From NCBI RefSeq assembly GCF_002303885.1, contig NZ_MRCM01000005.1, positions 124,001 to 188,000 of the forward strand: a stretch of DNA of 64,000 nt, written 5' to 3'. Positions 44,143 through 52,205 of this stretch are shown here, one piece after another. Below the pieces are notes generated by a model. That model had not been told where the DNA came from, searched no databases, and saw only the letters and a list, made by a program, of their open reading frames with translations. A program made the translations under genes and the position numbers. Each line of letters opens with the position of its first letter. Within the stretch, counting starts at the first letter, position 1. The stretch is from Flavobacterium sp. ACN2 (GTDB taxonomy: Bacteria > Bacteroidota > Bacteroidia > Flavobacteriales > Flavobacteriaceae).

Positions 44143-45075
44143 TTATATAGATCGCCTAAAACTATGACCTCGCTTAATGTGCTGTCCCTGGTTTAGCCAT
44201 TCATTTAAATCTTTCTTCTGCTCATATAAAAAACTTTGGTCGGTATATTTTGCAGAATCTCTTTTCAGGGCTTCGTTAGTAAATCTCACACCTCCTGTAT
44301 CTCTGTCTAAATAGAGATCTACTCGCTCGTGTTTTTCAATTAACTGTAATGACTTATTAAAAAAAGATAATGAATTAAGTATCAAAAAATTTGTTTGTAG
44401 GTTAAGCGATTTTTGATTCATCATTTTATAAGAGAGATAATCAAAAAAACCTTCAAAAACAAATACTGATTTTGCTTGGTTATCTATGAAAGTGATATCT
44501 TTTGGCGAGCTGCTACCTTTAAAATTTTCATTACGTAATTCATATCCTCCTGAAATATTCTGAAATCCAATTGCAGTATGTTTTCTGCCTTTCAATGAAA
44601 AATCAATTTCTTTGCAGTGTTCTTTTGCCAGTTCCTCCGGAATGCTCCTGTTTTCTAAATAATGGATAAGGGATTTATTTTCCAATGTGCGTACATCAAC
44701 AATGACAATTTTATCAAGGGGATTATCTTTCTTTTCATTTGCAATTCTTAGAATTGTCGATTGTCGATTGTCATTCTTAAGTGATAAACTTATACCAGAG
44801 GAAATACTGTTACTATTTAAAAGCTGTAAAAATTCCGAAACAGTGCATCTAAAATATTCAATCCCAAAATCAACTACATTTCCTCCTTTGCCTAATCCAT
44901 GGTCATACCATGAATTTAATTTTTGATTCACTTTAAAAGAGGGTGTGTTTTCATTTCTGAATGGCGATAGATACCAATAATCCTGATTTTTTATTTTTGA
45001 TGGCTCATGCCCTAATGTTTCAAGATAATTGACCAAATCAATTTGATTTGCAATTTTACAATTGAACTTTTCCAT
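44143..45075 (-). CDS. Toprim-domain protein with degenerate CHC2-like region
   Basis: The protein has 310 residues. The N-terminal part resembles a DnaG CHC2 zinc domain (YWYLSPFRNENTPSFKVN; GLGKGGNVVDF), but the zinc-binding Cys/His set is not preserved. The C-terminal part is a toprim domain: VFVFEGFFDYLSYKM (acidic Glu) and DLYLDRDTGG (DxD). It is the primase-like partner often found in Bacteroidota IMEs and mobilizable plasmids. It lies between the candidate iteron origin and oriT, so it may serve priming in replication or transfer (inference). Confidence 0.8.
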   Translation of the reverse strand: MEKFNCKIANQIDLVNYLETLGHEPSKIKNQDYWYLSPFRNENTPSFKVNQKLNSWYDHGLGKGGNVVDFGIEYFRCTVSEFLQLLNSNSISSGISLSLKNDNRQSTILRIANEKKDNPLDKIVIVDVRTLENKSLIHYLENRSIPEELAKEHCKEIDFSLKGRKHTAIGFQNISGGYELRNENFKGSSSPKDITFIDNQAKSVFVFEGFFDYLSYKMMNQKSLNLQTNFLILNSLSFFNKSLQLIEKHERVDLYLDRDTGGVRFTNEALKRDSAKYTDQSFLYEQKKDLNEWLNQGQHIKRGHSFRRSI

Positions 45076-45168
45076 AATTGTTTTTTTTACTCTTCTATTT
45101 TATTTGGCACAAGTCTGTTCATTTGCTAATGAAAAAAAGAACTATAATTTTTTATTTTTTTGATATTT

Positions 45169-45363
45169 TGATGCAAATTACACGTAATCCATTGATTTCA
45201 TTAATATTAAACTGCATCAATAGCTGCATCAGTGCATCACTTTATTTTTGTCCTGCATCAGTTTTGCATCAAAAAAGATTGTTTTTTAGTTTGATGCAAG
45301 CTTTGATGCAGATCTCTTTAGCTCAATTACAGGACTTTATATTAATTTTGCATCAAAGCATCA
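45169..45363. repeat. Cluster of nine TGCATCA heptamers (iteron-like, candidate origin)
   Basis: Exact TGCATCA copies start at 45213, 45225, 45233, 45254, 45265 and 45349. The reverse form TGATGCA starts at 45169, 45292 and 45304. A degenerate copy AGCATCA ends at 45363. The cluster fills the gap between the toprim gene and the primase-helicase, partly overlapping the latter's 3' end. Such clusters next to replication genes are typical of iteron origins. The plus-strand frame across it (45078-45446) is not a credible gene. Confidence 0.75.
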
Positions 45364-46568
45364 AATATTTTATAAAACAAAATCTTTTTGATAGTATAAA
45401 AACGTCCTCTTCGATCTACTTTCACATATTCACCATGCGACAATAATTCAATTCCACAATAAGACTTCGTATTATCTTCGGGTGTAAAACTCCATCGTTT
45501 GAGAATATTTCTTATTTCATTAGCAGAAATATTTATTCTGTTATTTTGCCTCCTCAGTAGAATGAAAATATCATTAGGAGCCAATTTCAACTCATCCTCT
45601 TCCATTTTTTCAAAACACTCATGTATCAATTCAAGCATCAGAATTTCTTCTTTATTTCGATTTACAAGTTTTAATAAGGAAGCTGTCATAATCTGTTCGG
45701 GTTTAAACCACATTCTTGTTTTTTGCTCGGAAAAATAATTTCTCATTTGCAGGTACTTTAAGAAATACGGAATTTCTTTGTTCAGTTTTTTAAGAAAAAA
45801 TACATCTTCTGTATTTATAGTACGTATTTTACGAATCCAAAAACGGATTTCTTCTTCATCTATTTGAATAAAATTATCTTCATTATTAGAACAAAGAATA
45901 AATTTTGCAAAGAATTCAATTTCTTGTCGATCCTTTCCTTTTGCTTCTATTTTATCTTTGTCAGTCGTAGAAAGGTATTTTAAACGTTCTGTGATTTCTT
46001 TTTTATCAAAAAACACTTCATCAATGGCTACAAGTAACATACTTGCCCAATCAGAATTAAACTGTGAACCAAACGAATCGCCTTTTATGTAAGTCATATT
46101 CATTCCAAAAATTGCCTTCAACCACTTTATAAAAGAGCTTTTTCCTGTCGATCGCTCTTTACTTACTAAACAAAGAATTGGCAATGTTTGAGTAGGTTTT
46201 TCATATAAAAGTTTTATATAGTCTAAGCCTAACTCTCTTTGCTCTCCAAAAATATGTTGAATAAATTGCAATGAATTTGGAATTAATTTTTCGAGTTCAT
46301 GAATTGAAAAATCCTTAGCTATTGGTTTGTTAGGCAGTTCATGATAGGTATTATAGAAATCATCTACGATTTGCTCATAACCAAAATGATTAGGAATACA
46401 GCAAAAACCATCTAGTTTGGATATGTCGTTCAAAAATGATTTTCCGTGATCTGAAATGATTGTTTCACGATTCCACCGAACCATTACTTTTACTTTATCG
46501 CCAGAAATTAAAGGTTTATCTATAATTTTGAAATAGGAAGTTCCTACTCGTAAATATTTTTCTTCCAT
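45342..46568 (-). CDS. Primase-helicase family protein (SF3-like ATPase)
   Basis: The protein has 408 residues from the ATG at 46568; an upstream TTG at 46577 is rejected. The middle carries an ATPase core: LVSKERSTGKSSF with the Walker A GKS at 142-144, LLVAIDEVFFD (Walker B), then FILCSNNEDNF (sensor/Walker C-like Asn). This layout is shared with phage and plasmid SF3 primase-helicases. The C-terminus has a helix-turn-helix-like region (ISANEIRNILKRW). It would initiate or drive element replication. The last codons overlap the iteron cluster. Confidence 0.8.
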   Translation of the reverse strand: MEEKYLRVGTSYFKIIDKPLISGDKVKVMVRWNRETIISDHGKSFLNDISKLDGFCCIPNHFGYEQIVDDFYNTYHELPNKPIAKDFSIHELEKLIPNSLQFIQHIFGEQRELGLDYIKLLYEKPTQTLPILCLVSKERSTGKSSFIKWLKAIFGMNMTYIKGDSFGSQFNSDWASMLLVAIDEVFFDKKEITERLKYLSTTDKDKIEAKGKDRQEIEFFAKFILCSNNEDNFIQIDEEEIRFWIRKIRTINTEDVFFLKKLNKEIPYFLKYLQMRNYFSEQKTRMWFKPEQIMTASLLKLVNRNKEEILMLELIHECFEKMEEDELKLAPNDIFILLRRQNNRINISANEIRNILKRWSFTPEDNTKSYCGIELLSHGEYVKVDRRGRFYTIKKILFYKIFDALMQN

Positions 46569-46584
46569 TTTGTGCAATTTTTTT

Positions 46585-46609
46585 TATTGTATATATAGTG
46601 TATACAATA
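46585..46609. promoter_or_regulatory. Candidate operator before the primase-helicase gene
   Basis: Perfect 9-bp arms TATTGTATA (46585-46593) / TATACAATA (46601-46609) lie 17 bases before the start codon. It shares the half-site TTGTA/TACAA with the palindrome at 46928-46957. Confidence 0.5.
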
Positions 46610-46620
46610 GGTTAGATAAT

Positions 46621-46658
46621 AAAAAAACAAGTATAGAAATGGTGCTTTCTATACTTGT
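46621..46658 (-). terminator. Terminator of the excisionase-like gene
   Basis: The 13-bp stem ACAAGTATAGAAA (46627-46639) / TTTCTATACTTGT (46646-46658) overlaps the stop codon. On the minus strand it is followed by a U run from the A tract 46621-46627. Confidence 0.8.
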
Positions 46659-46927
46659 CTTTTATATTTCAGGGATTTTACTTCATTAAGAGAGTCAAAT
46701 AACTCTTCGTGATTTATTAAAATTCTTCTCCCAATAGAAGAAGCCTTAATATTACCATTTTCAATGTGGTTTCTAATGGTCTGGCGATCCACATGCAAGA
46801 GTTCTGCCGCTTCTTTGACAGTATACATGTTATTCGATAAATCTTTCTCTGGTTTAGTAAGAAGTTGTGCAACTAAACCTTTTAGCTCTTTCAATTCTGA
46901 TTGAATTGTTTCAAATGGATTTTGCAT
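46649..46927 (-). CDS. Helix-turn-helix protein, excisionase-like
   Basis: The 92-residue protein has an N-terminal helix (ETIQSELKELKGLVAQLL) and then a winged MerR/excisionase-type HTH: MYTVKEAAELLHVDRQTIRNHIENGNIKASSIGRRILINHEEL, the PF12728 pattern. Such proteins direct excision or regulate the replication genes of integrative elements. Its position between primase-helicase and integrase, with palindromes before its own start and the next gene, suggests it may bind those sites. Confidence 0.83.
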   Translation of the reverse strand: MQNPFETIQSELKELKGLVAQLLTKPEKDLSNNMYTVKEAAELLHVDRQTIRNHIENGNIKASSIGRRILINHEELFDSLNEVKSLKYKRQV

Positions 46928-46957
46928 AAAATTGTAGATTTAATTTTTTACAATTTT
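46928..46957. promoter_or_regulatory. Candidate operator before the excisionase-like gene
   Basis: Perfect 9-bp arms AAAATTGTA (46928-46936) / TACAATTTT (46949-46957) directly abut the start codon. The half-site TTGTA/TACAA is shared with 46585-46609 (spacers 12 and 11). Confidence 0.5.
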
Positions 46958-47031
46958 ATAACTTAATCATATTAATTATAATTTATTTGTATTCAATATC
47001 TTCAATTGAATTGAATTGAAAATGAGTTGAA

Positions 47032-47697
47032 TTATATTTGGTTAAAAATGGAATAATCATTTTCATAATATTTTTCATGATGTGCTTTAATTAGATTATT
47101 TTCCTTGGAAAGATCATATTTTGTTAGCATCGTTGAATTAATTTTAATATCTAAAAATTGGCTAGAAACCTCACAAAAAATTTTGTTTTCAATTGTGTTT
47201 TTAAAATAATTATTCTCTTTTAACTTAAAAAACAATAAAGCGAAGTATAAAATTTCTTTTTCTTTATACAACCACTTACAATTTTGGTCAATTAATCCAA
47301 TTTTAATGGCATTATTTTTAAAATTCAAATAACACAATTCATCTTTAAAAAAATTTTTAAAGCGAACTTCTATTGTATTATTTTCATCATTCGAAAAATC
47401 ATAATTTACTATTGCTGAATTTATTTTATTCCTCTTATCAGTCTTATCAATCAAAAGACGAAAATATAAAACAACCATAATTGCTGCCGAAAACGTTATT
47501 CCTATAGCAACTAGTCTAAATATTCCTTCTGATTTCAGAAAAACATTTTCGAAAAAATAAAAAGCAATCAAAAAAAGAAAAACCATAATAAGAATAACTA
47601 CACCTAATTTAATTTCACTATTAGTCTTCTTATTATCAAGAGGCTTTAAATCAATAAATTCTGATTTCTTTTTAAAATATTTCTTTTTAAAATCCAT
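47032..47697 (-). CDS. Two-helix membrane protein, unknown
   Basis: The protein has 221 residues. It has a basic N-terminus (FKKKYFKKKSEF), then two membrane helices (about 30-48 and 58-78), then a Lys/Asn-rich cytosolic domain of about 140 residues with no recognised motif. It starts one base after the integrase stop, so the two are cotranscribed. Its low GC is like that of the integrase. Confidence 0.6.
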   Translation of the reverse strand: MDFKKKYFKKKSEFIDLKPLDNKKTNSEIKLGVVILIMVFLFLIAFYFFENVFLKSEGIFRLVAIGITFSAAIMVVLYFRLLIDKTDKRNKINSAIVNYDFSNDENNTIEVRFKNFFKDELCYLNFKNNAIKIGLIDQNCKWLYKEKEILYFALLFFKLKENNYFKNTIENKIFCEVSSQFLDIKINSTMLTKYDLSKENNLIKAHHEKYYENDYSIFNQI

Positions 47698-47698
47698 A

Positions 47699-48952
47699 CT
47701 AAACGATTTTCAATTTTAATTCAACATTAAAAACTTCATCCATGGCTTCTTTTTTCTCTGGTTCACTAATCTGGTAATATTGATTCAAAGTTTTCATATC
47801 GTTGTGCCCAGTTATAGATGCAATTAATTTATCACTTTTACCTTGTCTTTTCATCATGGTAATAAAAGTTCTTCTTGCTGTATGTGTACTTATTCTATCG
47901 TAAAAGAACATTTCTTCTTTAATATTTTCTTTCCCTTTAGTTGTAACTTTTTGAACTTTATTATTGTATTCCATCTCCTGAAACACATCTTTTATATATT
48001 TATTCTGTTTTTGATTGGCAATTAAAGGAAGTTTATAATCATATTTTAATAAAATATATCTAGAAATACTGGTTAAAGGTATCTCCCTGGTTTCTTTAGT
48101 TTCATCTTTATTTTCTTTTAATAAAATAAAATCATTAGTTACATTACTTCTTCTTATCAAAGATAACTCACCAAAACGCATACCAGTTACACAAGCAAAG
48201 ACAAAAACATCACGAACTTTCCCTAGCTTTTCACTTTCAAATTCATGTTGCATCAACTTATTCAAATCATCTATTGTTAATGCAATTTGATTTGTAATTA
48301 CTCTCTCAACTTTTTTAAACTCTGTAAAACTATCGTTATAAGTAAATTTATTTTTCCTGGCCCAAAACATAAAGGTTTTGAAAAGCCCTAGATTTCTAGC
48401 ATAAGTATTATTAATATGCTTTAAATCATCCATACAATAGGAAGTGAATTCACGATGAAATGTTTCATCGATCTTACTAAATGTCAATTTGAATTTTCTA
48501 GCCGCTTCAAATTTTTCTAGAATATTCTTTATATTTTTATATCTTTTGATTGTTGACGCAGACCATTCTTTGCCTTTTTCCTTTTCGGCAGTAAACTCAT
48601 TATACGCATCAAAAAATGCATTTTTCCCGGACGGAGCTTTTTTAAACTCTTCGTCAAAAACTTTTTTTAAATTCTTTGAAGTAAAAGGTTCATTTATTCT
48701 TTTATACAAGCTTTCTGTTTCAAGAAATAAATCAGAGTATCGATTCATCTGAAGTCTTATACTTTGAACAAATTTTGATTTCTTTTTCCCATTTACAAAA
48801 GGGAATCTATTTTCAAAATCCCAATTTTCAGGCATTATTTTCTCACCAGTTGAAAAGACAAATTTCTTATTCTCATTTTTAAAATAGCATGAAAATAAAA
48901 TCAAAGTTTCTTTATCACTCTTCGGCTCTTTAAGATTAAAAGTGTATTTCAT
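47699..48952 (-). CDS. int: Tyrosine recombinase (integrase)
   Basis: The protein has 417 residues. It has an N-terminal arm-binding region and a SAM-like core-binding domain (about 110-210), then a catalytic domain. Catalytic residues are all present: Arg259 in TGMRFGEL, His357 and Arg360 in HTARR, His383 in GHND, and nucleophile Tyr392 in LNQYYQ. It belongs to the Bacteroidota integrase type with a phage-integrase SAM-like domain. The gene lies 142 bases inside attR and reads away from it, as usual for IMEs. A copy of the arm-type repeat lies 2 bases before its start codon. Confidence 0.93.
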   Translation of the reverse strand: MKYTFNLKEPKSDKETLILFSCYFKNENKKFVFSTGEKIMPENWDFENRFPFVNGKKKSKFVQSIRLQMNRYSDLFLETESLYKRINEPFTSKNLKKVFDEEFKKAPSGKNAFFDAYNEFTAEKEKGKEWSASTIKRYKNIKNILEKFEAARKFKLTFSKIDETFHREFTSYCMDDLKHINNTYARNLGLFKTFMFWARKNKFTYNDSFTEFKKVERVITNQIALTIDDLNKLMQHEFESEKLGKVRDVFVFACVTGMRFGELSLIRRSNVTNDFILLKENKDETKETREIPLTSISRYILLKYDYKLPLIANQKQNKYIKDVFQEMEYNNKVQKVTTKGKENIKEEMFFYDRISTHTARRTFITMMKRQGKSDKLIASITGHNDMKTLNQYYQISEPEKKEAMDEVFNVELKLKIV

Positions 48953-48953
48953 C

Positions 48954-48971
48954 AGTTGACAATTTAGTTGA
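48954..48971. repeat. Arm-type repeat at right end, at the integrase start
   Basis: AGTTGACAATTTAGTTGA, identical to 34098-34115. Because it abuts the integrase start codon, protein bound here could also shut off integrase synthesis. Confidence 0.65.
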
Positions 48972-49093
48972 CAATAATGCTATATTTAGTTATAAAAACT
49001 TAGTTATAACAAATATAAGAATTACTACAAAACAAGCGTTTCTTATTGATAATCAGTTATTAACAACCAACTCTGATATAATTAACGCAATAG

Positions 49094-49112
49094 CCGGCGA
49101 CTCCACAAAAAA
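49094..49112 (+). repeat. attR: orphan copy of the tmRNA 3' end
   Basis: The same 19 bases as 34042-34060. No tmRNA sequence precedes it; the bases upstream (AACGCAATAG) are element-derived. Confidence 0.9.
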
Positions 49113-49146
49113 GCCTGTAAACTCTTTGTTTACAGGCTTTTTTTAT
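49110..49146 (+). terminator. Displaced original tmRNA terminator
   Basis: The stem AAAGCCTGTAAAC (49110-49122) / GTTTACAGGCTTT (49128-49140) and T run lie directly after attR. It is probably the terminator that ended tmRNA transcription before insertion. Confidence 0.85.
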
Positions 49147-49246
49147 TTCACTTCAAACTTAGTCTAAGTCTTATTCTCATAAACGACAAATACGGCTTCC
49201 CTACAAAGAATACCGCATTCATCAAACTAATTCAAAATTAAAAAAA

Positions 49247-49768
49247 TTATAAACTTGCTTTTACTTCACCACAAGTCAGCATGTTTTTTGGGTAGTACGG
49301 ATTTTTGATTTCCTTACTATCACTTGTCCAAACTGCACCTGTCATGGGGCAAATTTGTAAATACAATATCTCATCAGCAGGTTTGAATTTTGAAGCTTGA
49401 TCCCAATATTTTACCGAGAGTGTTTCAAAAATCTTACGCTGTTTGTTGATGTTTTTTGTTGCTGTTAATGCCGTTGCCAATTCGATAATTTCTTTTCTCG
49501 AAGTTGTAGCTGCATTCATGTTTTCTAAATTTAACTTTTTAAACTTGAAGTTTTTTAAGGCACTTTTTAAAGCTTCTGCATTTTTAACAACCGCTAAACT
49601 GTCTGATGTTAAAAAACTATTTTTTAAAGCCAAATAACTTTTTGTGATTTCTTTTTTCTCTGCTTCACGCTTTGCAACCAATTCAGGAGTTACTTCTTCT
49701 TTTGACGTAAGCTGTGCCTGAGCTAAAAAGCTACAGAAAATAAATGTTATAACTAATAAATTTTTCAT
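49247..49768 (-). CDS. DUF3347 domain secreted protein
   Basis: The 173-residue protein has a signal peptide (about 1-18, LAQAQ). A helical DUF3347 part (SYLALKNSFLTSDSLAVVKNAEALKSAL) is followed by a C-terminal segment with LYLQICPMTGAVWTS and NPYYPKNMLTCGEV. The paired Cys and Met residues resemble those of metal-handling DUF3347 proteins, which are often linked to copper efflux genes. The start overlaps the metalloprotease stop by 4 bases. Last gene of the uptake locus. Confidence 0.75.
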   Translation of the reverse strand: MKNLLVITFIFCSFLAQAQLTSKEEVTPELVAKREAEKKEITKSYLALKNSFLTSDSLAVVKNAEALKSALKNFKFKKLNLENMNAATTSRKEIIELATALTATKNINKQRKIFETLSVKYWDQASKFKPADEILYLQICPMTGAVWTSDSKEIKNPYYPKNMLTCGEVKASL

Positions 49769-52200
49769 GATGTAGGTTTATCTAGTTTTGTAATGATTTT
49801 ATCTATTTCTAATAAAATGTTTTCGTAGTGATCTCTATTGATTCCTGTTGAACCACTCATCAATTTTGTAACATCTGTTTTTAATTTTAAAAGATGCTGT
49901 TTTCCATACAATCTTACATCACTTCGTTGCGCTGTATTGGAAGCTTTTCCAGGTTCTAATTCTTTTGGCAATAAGAGCATTCCCAACTTTTCAACATAAC
50001 CACGCTGGAAACTTCTTCTATAATAATCTTGTTTTTCGTCTCCGCTAAATTTCACCCAAACGATTTGCTGAACATCGTTTAAAAACTCAGGAACGGTATA
50101 TGCTCCCTCAGATTGCATCGATTTTAAACTGATATTATAAAGCATTCCAGAGCTCAATAACATATTCAATACCTGATTCTGCTGATCTGAGATTTGATCT
50201 TCTCTCTTTAAAGCAATCAAATCATCAATTTCCTGCGGATACATCCAAAGCGGAGAAACAAACAATTGTCTACCTAAATAGTCTATCGCTGCTTTTACTT
50301 TTGCTTTAGGAACTGGTTTATAAACTACTCCTTTTTCATCGACTGTTCGTTTTGTAATGTAGTTGTTTCCAATATTTTTCAGAACGTGATACAAATACAA
50401 ACCGTATTGTCTTACTACTGCTTTATGCATGTCTGCTAAATTATCATACGGATCGTTTGGCTGATAAGTCCATTCGATTAGATGAGGCACAACGCGCTTC
50501 AGGTTTTTAATTCCGTAATCGCTGGCAAGTACCGCATCGTCTCCCAGATCTTCTGATTGACTACGCGGATCTTCATCTTTTCCTTCTCCACCAAACCATA
50601 ATTTCGGATTCGCCGTTAAACTATCAGTTGTTAATTTGGCCAATAATTTCTCTTCTTCAAACTCATCTTTCGTGTTTGGGTAATATTTATATCCCCATTC
50701 AACAGCCCATTTATCATAACTCCCAATACGCGGATAAAGACCTATTGGACTAATATTATCTTCTGGCTGTGCTACGTAGTTAAAACGGGCATAATCCATA
50801 ATAGAAACCGTGTGTCCATTTTCTTCTACCCATTTTTTATCGCGAAGTTTTTCTACCGGAGTTGCACTACTCGCTCCCATATTATGACGTAAACCAATGG
50901 TATGTCCGATTTCGTGAGAAGAGACAAAACGGATTAATTGCCCCATTAATTCATCATCTAAATGCATTTTTCTTGCTCTTGGATCTAAAGGTCCAGCCTG
51001 AATCATGTACCATCTCTGCACCAATTTCATTACATTATGATACCAGCCAACATGGCTTTCCATAATTTCACCACTTCTTGGATCACTAATTCTTGGCCCG
51101 TACGCATTTGGCGTTTCTGATGCTAAATATCGTACTACAGAATATCTTGCGTCTTCCAAACTCATGGTTTTATCGTCTTCGGGCCACTCTTTACCCACAA
51201 TAGCATTCTTGAAACCTGCTGCTTCAAAAGCTTTCTGCCAATCATTGATACCTGCAATTAAATAAGGTCTCCATTTTTTTGGCGTTGCAGGATCGATATA
51301 ATAAACAATCTGTTTCTTTGGTTCTACCAATTCGCCTCTCAAGTATTTTTTAATATCCTTGTCATTTGGTTCTAAACGATAGCGCTGCACAATAAATTTC
51401 TTTTGAGCCCGCTGTTCATCATCATCAAACAAAACATATTTATTGGCAAAATAGCCTACTCTTTCATCGAAGAAACGTTTGCGCATTGGCGTTTTCGGAA
51501 GCAATACAATCGAAGTATTCAATCGTAATGTTATGCTTCCGCTGCTTGAAGTAGAACTTGTATACGTTTTTGTTGTTTTAGTCTCAATATTAATTGGATA
51601 TGCATCAATACTTTCAACAAAAGATTTGTCATCGGCAAGAGACGTTAATTTTTTCTCTGTTTTGTCCTGACTTCCGATAGAGAACATGGCATTATCTTTC
51701 TTGAAAACATCTGTCACTTCAATAACCACATCTTTGGTGTCTGGATTGGTTGTTTTTATTGCAAATGCAGCCACAATCGGATTTTCATTGCTTCCTTCTA
51801 ATGCTTTTGCCAGCATAGAATCTGAAGAACGAACATCTTGTCTGTATTGCAGCGATCTTAAATAAACTGTATTATTGGAACCTTTTTCAAAATAAATAGT
51901 CTGCTCGTTCGCTTTTTCTCCACCAAAAGTTCCAAAACCTTCAGGCGTTGAAAGATATCTCGTTACAACAAGCATGTATCGATTAAATAAACTATCTGGA
52001 ATTTGAAAGTAATATTTAGTATCAACTTGGCTAACCGTAAAAAGGCCAGATTTATTTTTAGCTTTATCTGTAATTACCTTATTGTAAGCCTGCATGCCTT
52101 TTGGCTGTGTACTGGTACTATCGGCTTTCTTTTCGGAGGTCTGAGCAAAACCATGCTGCCAAGCCGACAGCATGATTAGAAATATAATTAACTTTTTCAT
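49765..52200 (-). CDS. Large zinc-dependent metalloprotease (DUF5117/DUF5118 type)
   Basis: The protein has 811 residues with a signal peptide (about 1-19, HGFAQ). The zinc site is HEIGHTIGLRH (429-439), a metzincin-like HExxHxxGxxH, followed by a Met-turn-like SIMDYARF. N-terminal SusCD-associated domains (YYFQIPDSLFNRYMLVVTRYLS) match the DUF5117/5118-containing proteases frequent next to SusC/SusD pairs. It would act in the periplasm or outside the cell, on peptides or proteins, perhaps before or after uptake. It starts 5 bases after susD. Confidence 0.87.
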   Translation of the reverse strand: MKKLIIFLIMLSAWQHGFAQTSEKKADSTSTQPKGMQAYNKVITDKAKNKSGLFTVSQVDTKYYFQIPDSLFNRYMLVVTRYLSTPEGFGTFGGEKANEQTIYFEKGSNNTVYLRSLQYRQDVRSSDSMLAKALEGSNENPIVAAFAIKTTNPDTKDVVIEVTDVFKKDNAMFSIGSQDKTEKKLTSLADDKSFVESIDAYPINIETKTTKTYTSSTSSSGSITLRLNTSIVLLPKTPMRKRFFDERVGYFANKYVLFDDDEQRAQKKFIVQRYRLEPNDKDIKKYLRGELVEPKKQIVYYIDPATPKKWRPYLIAGINDWQKAFEAAGFKNAIVGKEWPEDDKTMSLEDARYSVVRYLASETPNAYGPRISDPRSGEIMESHVGWYHNVMKLVQRWYMIQAGPLDPRARKMHLDDELMGQLIRFVSSHEIGHTIGLRHNMGASSATPVEKLRDKKWVEENGHTVSIMDYARFNYVAQPEDNISPIGLYPRIGSYDKWAVEWGYKYYPNTKDEFEEEKLLAKLTTDSLTANPKLWFGGEGKDEDPRSQSEDLGDDAVLASDYGIKNLKRVVPHLIEWTYQPNDPYDNLADMHKAVVRQYGLYLYHVLKNIGNNYITKRTVDEKGVVYKPVPKAKVKAAIDYLGRQLFVSPLWMYPQEIDDLIALKREDQISDQQNQVLNMLLSSGMLYNISLKSMQSEGAYTVPEFLNDVQQIVWVKFSGDEKQDYYRRSFQRGYVEKLGMLLLPKELEPGKASNTAQRSDVRLYGKQHLLKLKTDVTKLMSGSTGINRDHYENILLEIDKIITKLDKPTS

Positions 52201-52205
52201 TGGGA

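Larger units (their letters stand above)
34042..49112. mobile_element. Integrative mobilizable element inserted at the tmRNA 3' end
   Basis: A 19-bp direct repeat (CCGGCGACTCCACAAAAAA) at 34042-34060 and 49094-49112 brackets 15,052 bp. The left copy completes the tmRNA gene. The right copy is an orphan fragment of the tmRNA 3' end with a second terminator behind it. Inside, next to the right end, lies a tyrosine integrase, then an excisionase-like gene, primase-helicase, toprim protein, MobC, relaxase and a membrane protein, with cargo on the left. No coupling protein, type IV secretion or phage structural gene is seen, so it is mobilizable rather than self-transmissible (inference). Both direct repeats look intact, so excision seems possible. 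Confidence 0.93.

Noticed and set aside
45078..45446. Plus-strand frame of 122 codons over the iteron cluster
   Set aside because: It overlaps the end of the primase-helicase gene on the other strand, and its sequence is dictated by the TGCATCA repeats; no protein-like composition.
34042..49112. Prophage or full conjugative element
   Set aside because: No capsid, terminase, tail, lysis, VirB4, coupling protein or Tra genes; only integrase, replication and mobilization genes are present.
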